The position numbers and the translations under genes are program-made. The notes beneath the pieces were generated by a model that saw only the letters and a program-made list of their open reading frames with translations, was not told where the DNA came from and made no database searches. Positions 6,929-13,756 of a stretch of 17,936 nt of DNA are shown piece after piece. This stretch comes from Staphylothermus sp. (lineage in GTDB: Archaea > Thermoproteota > Thermoprotei_A > Sulfolobales > Desulfurococcaceae), in the NCBI GenBank assembly GCA_021159785.1, contig JAGHDU010000209.1:1-17936 (forward strand), written 5' to 3'. The first letter of the stretch is position 1, and each line of letters begins with the position of its first letter.

Positions 6929-8188
6929 TTGGGAATTGATCCCACATCTTTTCTCCATGAAGAAGTAAAGAAGTCGAAAAGGAGGCTTGAGAAGGCTCTT
7001 TCCAGAGGAGATACGGTCACAGCTTATAGACAGGCTAAGAGAGTTGCTGAACTACTCCGAGAACTAGCTAAGTATAAACGTGTAGGGGGTAAAGAGCTCT
7101 TAAGGCTCGCAGAAGAATACGAGGAGCTCGCTAAACGGTTGAAAAGAGGCGAGCTTGTCCCAGCAGCACAGCTACCATCACATACATCATTAAAATATTC
7201 CACGAGTTCAAGCATTTCGGGCTTATATATAAAAGCTAGAAGTAGCCACACAGCAGAGCTGGGTGAGACTACTAAGCTCGACAAAGAGTTCGAGACACAA
7301 GCAGAAACTCTTATTGCAAAAGCAGATATTACTTGGGACGACATAGCTGGTCTCGAAGAGGTAAAGAAATCATTAATTGAAGCAATATACTATTCTCTTG
7401 CAAAACCAGAACAACCAGTAAAGATTGAGCCACCACGTCGCTTCCTCCTCTACGGTCCACCAGGTACTGGTAAGACTATGCTTGCTATGGCTGCCTCGAA
7501 CATGCTTGGAGCAACGTTTTTCAACGTAAGCGTTGATAGAGTACTCTCTCGATACGTTGGAGACTCACCAAGAATGATCTCCGCAATATTCAGAGTAGCC
7601 TATAGAAAAGCACCCTCCATAATATTCTTCGACGAAATAGAAACACTCGTAGCGAAAAGAGATACTGGGAGAGAAGCTGCGACTGGAGTAGTGCAGACAT
7701 TCTTAACCGAGCTAGACGGGTTCAAATCCAAGAAACTAGATAAACCAGTAATCATTATAGCAGCCACCAATAAGCCATGGATGCTAGACGAAGCAATACT
7801 CTCCAGATTCGAGAAGAGAATATACATCCCCCTACCAGACAAGGAAGCAAGAAAACAAGTATTCAAACTAAACCTAGAAAAGAAAGGCTTCCAAATACAA
7901 GGAATAACATATGATGAATTAGCAGAGCTAACAGAAGGATATAGTGGAAGAGACATAGCAAACGCATGTAAAGAAGCAATAATCCAAATGTTGCGTAGAG
8001 CAAACCCAGACATATACAAAAAACTAACAACGATCAAAAACATACAACAACTACAACAAATGAAATACAAAATCCAGCCAATAACCCGAGAAGAACTACT
8101 AACAGCAATCAAGAAAACCAAACCAGCAACAACACCCCAACAAATACAAAAATATATAGAATGGACAAAACAACACGGAACAACATAA
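6929..8188 (+). CDS. Vps4/CdvC-like AAA ATPase with N-terminal MIT domain
   Basis: The 419-residue protein starts with a three-helix MIT-like domain (about 10-73; third helix LLRLAEEYEELAKRLK). A flexible linker (75-130) leads to an AAA module: Walker A GPPGTGKT (176-183), an aromatic pore-loop residue Tyr209 in SRYVGDS, Walker B IIFFDEIE (231-238), sensor-1 AATN (278-281) and the second region of homology ending in SRFEKRIYIPLP. The C-terminal helix IQKYIEWTKQHG matches the helix that closes Vps4-type ATPases. Vps4/CdvC enzymes extract subunits from ESCRT-III polymers. Canonical Vps4 has consecutive arginines where this protein has Leu-Ser-Arg293, so one arginine finger seems to be lost. The TTG start is supported by the TATA box 27 bases upstream. 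It may be a paralogue of a division CdvC elsewhere in the genome (inference). Confidence 0.88.
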   Translation: MGIDPTSFLHEEVKKSKRRLEKALSRGDTVTAYRQAKRVAELLRELAKYKRVGGKELLRLAEEYEELAKRLKRGELVPAAQLPSHTSLKYSTSSSISGLYIKARSSHTAELGETTKLDKEFETQAETLIAKADITWDDIAGLEEVKKSLIEAIYYSLAKPEQPVKIEPPRRFLLYGPPGTGKTMLAMAASNMLGATFFNVSVDRVLSRYVGDSPRMISAIFRVAYRKAPSIIFFDEIETLVAKRDTGREAATGVVQTFLTELDGFKSKKLDKPVIIIAATNKPWMLDEAILSRFEKRIYIPLPDKEARKQVFKLNLEKKGFQIQGITYDELAELTEGYSGRDIANACKEAIIQMLRRANPDIYKKLTTIKNIQQLQQMKYKIQPITREELLTAIKKTKPATTPQQIQKYIEWTKQHGTT

Positions 8189-8204
8189 AGGAGGGGCGAA
8201 AACA

Positions 8205-9155
8205 ATGAAAATAAAAACACCAACCATACTACTACTAACGCTAATCACCCTAACAACACTAAACATCGCAATACTGCAATTAATATCAATGAGGCCACTT
8301 ATTGCAACTTCTTCAGCTAAATAGTCAGAATTGCTGTGCTTTTCGATATAGGCAGCAGGGGTGACCCGAACTTTAATGATATGGCGTATCTGGGGCGGAA
8401 AGAGCTAAGAAAGAGTTAGGTGTTGAGGTTAATTATCTAACGCCTAAGTCTTTTGAGGATATGATGCCTTTACTTGTGCAGTTAAGCAGCTCTGGTGAGT
8501 ACGACCTCATAGTTCTGGTAGGTTCCTGGTGGACCATTCCGCTGAAGAAGATAGCGGACGAGTTCCCGAATCAGAGGTTCGCCCTCATAGACTCGACTAC
8601 AAGTGTCACTAGGTCTAATGAGGTGGATCTCCTGTTCAGGGAGCAGGAGTGTGCTGCGTTGGTCGGTATCATTGTGGCTGGAATGGCTTACGAGCTTGGT
8701 GGAGATACGATCTGTGTTGTGGCCGGGATGGACATTCCACTACTCTGGAACTATCACATAGGGTATCTATTCGGAGCTAAGTACTTCGAGATAAAGACCG
8801 GTAAGCCAGTAAAGTTCCTATGGCAGTACACAGGAACGTTCAAAAATACACAGGTAGATTACAACACGGGTATGTAGCTTCTAGAGCAGGGCGCAAAGGC
8901 TCTCTATGGCCTAGCTGGCCTAACCCACATCGGTATGTTCAACGCGGTATTAGACTGGAACAAGCAGGGCAGGGGTAGGTATTCGCGATAGGTATAGATA
9001 CAAGCCAAGAGTGGTACGCGCTAGACTACCTACCGCTTAGTAGTGCGAAGAGGACTGACGTCGCCGTCTACACCGCCATTAAGATGATTGTGGACAACAA
9101 ATGGAGGGGCGGCATAATCACGCTAGGGCTTAAGGAAGGAGGAGTGGGAATATAG
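8205..9155 (+). pseudogene. Broken BMP-family (TmpC/PnrA-like) substrate-binding lipoprotein
   Basis: A start with a strong ribosome binding site (AGGAGGGG, about 8189-8196) opens a 39-codon signal-peptide-like frame that stops at 8322. The mature domain then continues in other frames: GDPNFNDMAYLG at about 8360-8395, a long open piece from about 8399 to 8874 (IADEFPNQRFALIDS, CVVAGMDIPLLWNY), an in-frame TAG at 8875, and a last piece (VFAIGIDTSQEWYALDYLPL, then GGIITLGLKEGG) after a frameshift near 8980. These segments match the order of BMP-family nucleoside-binding proteins of ABC transporters. I count three frameshifts (near 8325, 8395 and 8980) and one nonsense codon. The final segment of the family is missing where the transposase remnant begins. 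It sits 16 bases after the Vps4-like gene. Confidence 0.85.
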
Positions 9156-9157
9156 TA

Positions 9158-9663
9158 GTTGATTGGTGTAGGAGGTTCGCTAAATACATAGTCATTAAAG
9201 CTAGAAGGAGTAGGAGCACCATTGTTCTTGAAGACCTTGATAAATTATGGTTCAATGCGTCGAGGAAGCCCTCTAGCCTGGCAATAAGCTGTCAAGATTT
9301 GCTTACCGTAAATTACAGCAAGCAATCATAACCAAGGCTATAGAATATAATGTTCTGATAATATCTGTAGACCCGAAGAATATTTCAATAACATGCCCCA
9401 GATGTAGCTGCAAACTAGACTATAATCATAGTCTAGCACTGTGTAAGAACTGGGGATTCATATCTGATAGAGACATCGTTGGAGTAATGAACATGTACCT
9501 TAAAGCACTTCAAACCATTGCTCCATACCCAGGGTTATGGGGCATCCACTCGATGACGGATTAAACCCGACCGAAGAATGGAACAAGGGAGATGAGCCGA
9601 TGGACGCTCATATACAATCATATAAAATCATTTAAAGAGGCGAACCCGGAGGGAAGAACCTAA
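9158..9663 (+). pseudogene. tnpB: TnpB (IS200/IS605-type) 3' remnant
   Basis: Only the C-terminal part of a TnpB nuclease can be read. A RuvC-like block IVLEDLDKLWF is followed by a one-base frameshift near 9286, then DPKNISITCPRC, a second cysteine pair and DRDIVGVMNMYLKAL, the usual zinc-ribbon/RuvC III end. The fourth zinc-ribbon Cys is Trp (CKNWGF instead of CxxCGF), so the ribbon is damaged. A TAA at 9562 is in frame with a further 32 sense codons ending at TAA 9661, which suggests a Glu-to-stop change in the tail. The 5' half is absent; the remnant follows directly on the BMP pseudogene, as expected after insertion and deletion. TnpA is not present. Confidence 0.85.
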
Positions 9664-9671
9664 AGGGTTCT
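9592..9671 (+). other. Hairpins at the TnpB 3' end, possible IS right end / reRNA remnant
   Basis: Two small perfect stems lie in the tail of the TnpB remnant. ATGAGC (9592-9597) pairs with GCTCAT (9606-9611), and AGAACC (9655-9660) pairs with GGTTCT (9666-9671) around a five-base loop. The longer GAACCC (9642-9647) / GGGTTC (9665-9670) pairing competes with the second. TnpB guide RNAs in IS605-type elements come from this place, overlapping the gene end and the element's right end. Similarity is by position and structure only. Confidence 0.4.
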
Positions 9672-9820
9672 CTATTGAATAATTCTATAAAATCAATATT
9701 TTAGTATCTCCAAGACGAAGACCTAAACACTTCAAATAAGCAAATAATTCCACAAACGCTTTATTCATCATAGCATAGTCTAGATTGGGGGACGATACAT
9801 TTATGTCTCGGCTGTGTAGT

Positions 9821-9832
9821 AAATAGTATATT
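9821..9832 (+). promoter_or_regulatory. Possible TATA region of the large kinase gene
   Basis: AAATAGTATATT lies about 33 bases before the TTG at 9861. The stretch 9672-9860 otherwise contains nothing I can identify. The element is weak, and the promoter could also lie elsewhere in this AT-rich stretch. Confidence 0.3.
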
Positions 9833-9860
9833 GTACCATGTTCTGTATGGTGGCTGTGAA

Positions 9861-12800
9861 TTGTATAGTGGCCCCCCATCTGGGCTAGTGGGTAATGTAT
9901 TTATTATCTTTCTCTTGGTTATCGGGTCTATTCCCTTGGCTAGTCAAGGTGCTATCGCCTTCCAGTCTATGGTGTCTATGCAGAGTACTCCACAGGGAGA
10001 CTACATAGTGTCCGATAACGATAAGTTCCTACTCAAGGAAGACTTCGAGCCATATAGTCTGAACGATTTCCCTGATGAGGGTGGATGGGTTCTCGAATCA
10101 ACAGGCCGGGGGCCCGGGTACCAGAAGATAGTAGAAAACCCCAAGGGCCCCGGTAAATCCCTACAGCTGTGGGGTACGAGGGATAGACCAGCTATAGTAA
10201 GCCATCCAGTAAACCCAGGTTCACCAGACAATATAGTATACTACTACCTAGACTTCATGGTCTCCATAACCGACGAAACCAGGGCTATAAACGGCTGGTA
10301 TATAGAGGTGGAATTGTATCCTACACAGCTATCTGTGAAAATAAACGGTAGAGGCATATGGGTTGCTGGCAAACAGGTAGCGAACAAGACAACAACAGGG
10401 TGGACACGAGTAGCAATAGCTCATCAACCCCAGACAGGAACAACACTAACATGGATAAACAACACAATAAAAACAATAAAAACAACACCACTAACCAAAA
10501 CACCACAAAAAATACAGATAAATACAAACACAAAAACCCAAATAGATAATACTAAATTAAAACAAAGATCATTTAAGACATCGCCGGTATTTAAGGAACT
10601 ATGGAAAGAATTTTTAGGTAGATACACTCGCGTTTCATGGAGTCCTGATGGAACAAAAATAGCTGTAAAACATGGTAACCTAGCATTGATAGTTTTTTCC
10701 TCAGATGGGGAAAAACTTTGGAGTTATGGAATCATAGGTATACGGGCTGTATCAATGAGTCCTGATGGAACAAAAATTGCAGTTGGAAATAGGAGTAAGA
10801 TCTACATGTTTGATTTAGATAATGGAAAAATATGGGAAAAGAATTTAGTTGGCTGGGTTAATTCTATTTCTTGGAGTCCTGATGGAACAAAAATAGCTGT
10901 CAGTATCATGTGGGAAGATGAACATTCTTTCCATGGTAAAGTCTCTGTTTTCTCCATTGATGGTGAATTAATTTGGGAGACAGGTGATCTTGGATCTGTT
11001 GGAGGTGCCCCTTGGAGTCCTGATGGATCAAAGATAGCTGTAGATAATGACCGAGTAATAGTAGTTTTTTCCTCAGATGGGGAAAAACTTTGGGAAAAAT
11101 ATCTAGATGGTGCCTCTATTGGATCTATTTCTTGGAGTCCTGATGGAACAAAAATAGCTGTAAACACACGTTATCCGAAGCTTTATCTTTTTTCTGCCAG
11201 CGGGAAAAAATTATGGGAGTATAGACCTACGGTAAGGTGGGGAGTTTATTTTAAATGGTGTCCTGATGGATCAAAGATAGCTTTAACTGAGAGCTGGGAG
11301 GATGATAATAATCATCTTCATGGCACTCTTACAGTCTTATCTTCTAGTGGAGAAGTATTATGGAAGACAAGTGATTTAGGAATATATATGTACTTTATTT
11401 CTTGGAGTCCTGATGGATCAAAGATAGCTGTTGGAGGAGAAGGTGGCAAATTTTTTGTATTTTCCGATACCGGAGAAAGAATACTTGAAACAAGCGATCC
11501 AGGAGACTATATATATTTTTCTTGGAGTCCTGATGGAACAAAAATAGCTGTTGGAGGAAATTCCAAAAAAGTATTTATCTTCTCAGATAATGGTAAGAAA
11601 TTGTGGGAATCAGGTGATCTAAATAATTGGGTTACTTCTATTTCTTGGAGCTCGGATGGAACAAAAATAGCTGTTGGAACGGGCTCTAGTGTATATGTTT
11701 TCTCGAGTATTGGTGTTGGTGTTTTTTGTGGTGTTAGTGGTGTTTTTGTGGTTGATGAAAGTGTTGTTTTTGATGCTTCACTGTCTATTATTCCTGAGGG
11801 TGTTTCTCTTTCTTATTATTGGGATATGGGTGATGGTTATAGTATTACTACTGATATTCCTACTATGGAGTATAGTTATTCTAGGCCTGGCTGGTACCGA
11901 GTAAAAGTTGAGATTAGAAACAAGGAGACAGGGGAGGTACTGGACTATACTAGTATATGGGTCTATATCAGCCCTTTAACAGGGATCTTGGAGGCAACAA
12001 GTGATCCGACTGGAGCCAAGGTATATGTTGACGGGGTGTACAAGGGTTTAACACCACTAACACTCGAACTAGAGGCAGGACAACACGAGATCAAGATAAC
12101 CAAGGAGGGCTATAGGGACTATACTACAACGGTGACAATAGAGCCTAGGGAGACACGTAGCCTATCAATAGTCTTAACACCACTACCAGCAACCCTCAAA
12201 GTGTATAGTAGCCCTTCCGGAGCCCAGGTATATGTTAACGAGGTATACAAGGGAGAAACACCTCTCACCCTCGAGCTCAAGCCAGGAACCTACAGTATAA
12301 GGATCACTAAGGAAGGCTATAGAGACTACACAACAACAATCACGCTCGGGCTCGGTGGGCCCAGAACTTTATCGGCTATTCTAGTACCATTACCTGTTAC
12401 CACAACCACGGTACCACTAACTACTACGGCGTTGACAAAGACTACGACGGTAAAGACCAGCCCGAGGACTACATCTACTACGACGACATCACTTGTAACC
12501 TCGTCTACTCCAACCCCATCATCTACTACGTCCTCAGCTACTACTGCTATTACTGCTAGCTCGGTTGCTGGTGCTCCTTCACCGCCTGTTCTCCTTGTTG
12601 CTGGCTTGGCTGGTGCTGGATTAGCTAGTGTTGCTGTCCTAGCAGTGTCTAAGAGGAAGAGAAGAGGCCCTGGTTCACTAGGTGTTGGTCTCCAGTCACC
12701 ACAACCTCCACCCTCTAGTGATTCTAGTAGTGCATCACCTAGGCCACATGCACCACTCTCGTCTCCTAGTTCTAGTGGCTCCTCCATTAGTATTGCTAGT

Positions 12801-13748
12801 ACTAGGCATCTGCTCATGGAGAGCGAGAGCGTCTCTGGCCTTGTAGGAGGTTATGGGTGTACCTGTGATTCAAGGGTTGAGCTAAAGGAGCCGGTGGCAC
12901 CAGAGGGGTTTGAGGGTGAGTGGCTCTGCTGTAAACTAGGTTGCGGCGGCTGGGGCTGTACATACAAGTGTGAGCAGAGTGGTAGGGTAGTTGTATTCAA
13001 GGTGCCTAGAGGCTTCGAGTCAATCATTGAAGGTGGGTTAGCTCCGACTGTTCCGGAGAGACTGGTTAAGAGGATTATTGAGAGAGCCGAAGTTCTAAGG
13101 AAACTGGATCACCCTAACATACTGCGTATACTAGGAGTGTCTAAGGCTGCACCACTCCTAGTCTACGAATATGCTAACCAAGGTAGTCTAGAATGGCAGA
13201 TCGCAAAAGGGTGGAGGCCTAGCCTGAAGGATGTATTGTTAGTAGCTTTACAGGTTGGAGATGCATTGAGGTATATTCATTCCCGGGGTCTTGTTCATGG
13301 GGATGTTAAGGCGGGGAATGTATTTTTCGCCAATGGTGTTACTAAGCTAGGTGACTTCTCTGGACTCATAAAGCTCTTGTCGATGACAAGTTGCCATAGT
13401 AGGCTCTCCTATACCCCTGGGTGGAGGGCTCCTGAACAGGTCTATAGCGATCTCAGGAGGAAGGCTAAACAGCTAGGCTATGAGAATAAGATGGATATCT
13501 ATATGCTCGGGAACCTAATCCTATACATGCTCACCGGGGAGACAGTGGACGGTGAAGACGCGATCCAAGAAGAAAGCCTTAGGGAGACTATAGAGAAAAT
13601 AGAGTATCCAGAATTAAGAAAACTAATATACGAGATGATGAAGCTAGACCCATTGGAGAGATCTTCAGCAGAAGAGGTAGTAAGAAAACTAACAATAATT
13701 TACCAGCAGGAAAACCGAAAAAACAAACATGATAACCAGTCAAGTTAA
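9861..13748 (+). CDS. Receptor-type Ser/Thr kinase: propeller, PKD, two PEGA, TM, kinase
   Basis: With the start at TTG 9861 the protein has 1295 residues. Order: hydrophobic signal segment (about 13-28), a beta-rich lectin-like region (about 45-190), a Thr/Asn/Lys low-complexity stretch (about 195-240), a WD40/TolB-like propeller with nine SPDG-type blades (about 250-615), a PKD-like domain (about 620-700, YYWDMGDG), two PEGA repeats (about 706-835), a Thr/Ser stalk (to about 900), a membrane helix (about 908-928) with a KRKRR stop, and a kinase (about 1014-1285). Kinase residues: Gly loop GCGGWG, Lys1047, H-G-D1148 with K1150 and N1153, D1165-F-S, RAPEQ. All catalytic residues are present. 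The extracellular part probably senses surface ligands. TTG 9861 has GGTGG seven bases upstream; TTG 9831 lies inside the possible TATA region and GTG 9888 has no ribosome binding site. Confidence 0.88.
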   Translation: MYSGPPSGLVGNVFIIFLLVIGSIPLASQGAIAFQSMVSMQSTPQGDYIVSDNDKFLLKEDFEPYSLNDFPDEGGWVLESTGRGPGYQKIVENPKGPGKSLQLWGTRDRPAIVSHPVNPGSPDNIVYYYLDFMVSITDETRAINGWYIEVELYPTQLSVKINGRGIWVAGKQVANKTTTGWTRVAIAHQPQTGTTLTWINNTIKTIKTTPLTKTPQKIQINTNTKTQIDNTKLKQRSFKTSPVFKELWKEFLGRYTRVSWSPDGTKIAVKHGNLALIVFSSDGEKLWSYGIIGIRAVSMSPDGTKIAVGNRSKIYMFDLDNGKIWEKNLVGWVNSISWSPDGTKIAVSIMWEDEHSFHGKVSVFSIDGELIWETGDLGSVGGAPWSPDGSKIAVDNDRVIVVFSSDGEKLWEKYLDGASIGSISWSPDGTKIAVNTRYPKLYLFSASGKKLWEYRPTVRWGVYFKWCPDGSKIALTESWEDDNNHLHGTLTVLSSSGEVLWKTSDLGIYMYFISWSPDGSKIAVGGEGGKFFVFSDTGERILETSDPGDYIYFSWSPDGTKIAVGGNSKKVFIFSDNGKKLWESGDLNNWVTSISWSSDGTKIAVGTGSSVYVFSSIGVGVFCGVSGVFVVDESVVFDASLSIIPEGVSLSYYWDMGDGYSITTDIPTMEYSYSRPGWYRVKVEIRNKETGEVLDYTSIWVYISPLTGILEATSDPTGAKVYVDGVYKGLTPLTLELEAGQHEIKITKEGYRDYTTTVTIEPRETRSLSIVLTPLPATLKVYSSPSGAQVYVNEVYKGETPLTLELKPGTYSIRITKEGYRDYTTTITLGLGGPRTLSAILVPLPVTTTTVPLTTTALTKTTTVKTSPRTTSTTTTSLVTSSTPTPSSTTSSATTAITASSVAGAPSPPVLLVAGLAGAGLASVAVLAVSKRKRRGPGSLGVGLQSPQPPPSSDSSSASPRPHAPLSSPSSSGSSISIASTRHLLMESESVSGLVGGYGCTCDSRVELKEPVAPEGFEGEWLCCKLGCGGWGCTYKCEQSGRVVVFKVPRGFESIIEGGLAPTVPERLVKRIIERAEVLRKLDHPNILRILGVSKAAPLLVYEYANQGSLEWQIAKGWRPSLKDVLLVALQVGDALRYIHSRGLVHGDVKAGNVFFANGVTKLGDFSGLIKLLSMTSCHSRLSYTPGWRAPEQVYSDLRRKAKQLGYENKMDIYMLGNLILYMLTGETVDGEDAIQEESLRETIEKIEYPELRKLIYEMMKLDPLERSSAEEVVRKLTIIYQQENRKNKHDNQSS
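10620..11710 (+). repeat. Nine beta-propeller blade repeats, near-identical at DNA level
   Basis: The codons for SPDG (once CPDG, once SSDG) begin at 10641, 10758, 10875, 11016, 11136, 11259, 11406, 11526 and 11649. The spacings are 117, 117, 141, 120, 123, 147, 120 and 123 bases. Two sequence versions alternate: GGAACAAAAATAGCTGT and GGATCAAAGATAGCTGT. The region lies inside the large kinase gene and encodes its extracellular sensor. Confidence 0.85.
11980..12390 (+). repeat. Tandem PEGA repeats
   Basis: Two copies of a roughly 67-residue PEGA domain follow each other in the large kinase gene. Each has the order A(K/Q)VYV(D/N), VYKG, TPLTLEL, then ITKEGYRDYTTT. The two copies also align closely in DNA. 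PEGA domains occur in bacterial and archaeal surface proteins, where they probably bind cell-envelope components or act as spacers. Confidence 0.8.
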
Positions 13749-13756
13749 TATCTAAT

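Noticed and set aside
1972..8188. Naming the cluster as the CdvABC cell-division operon
   Set aside because: The first gene encodes an FHA protein rather than CdvA, and the coiled-coil proteins are not clearly CdvB. Only the ATPase is CdvC/Vps4-like, so the classical name would be misleading.
9685..9879. Minus-strand 64-codon frame with a region like DYAMMNKAFVELFAYLKCLG
   Set aside because: It overlaps the promoter and start of the large kinase, has no ribosome binding site that I can see, and matches no family I know. It may be a remnant, but I cannot support a call.
10641..11660. Regularly spaced near-identical repeats that could look like a CRISPR array
   Set aside because: The repeats are in one open frame, spaced 117-147 bases, and each encodes a propeller blade with SPDG. 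The spacing is too long and the intervening sequence is coding and related.
12326..12817. Minus-strand open frame of 163 codons, Val/Asp/Gly-rich
   Set aside because: It is the antisense of the Thr/Ser-rich stalk, membrane helix and linker of the large kinase.
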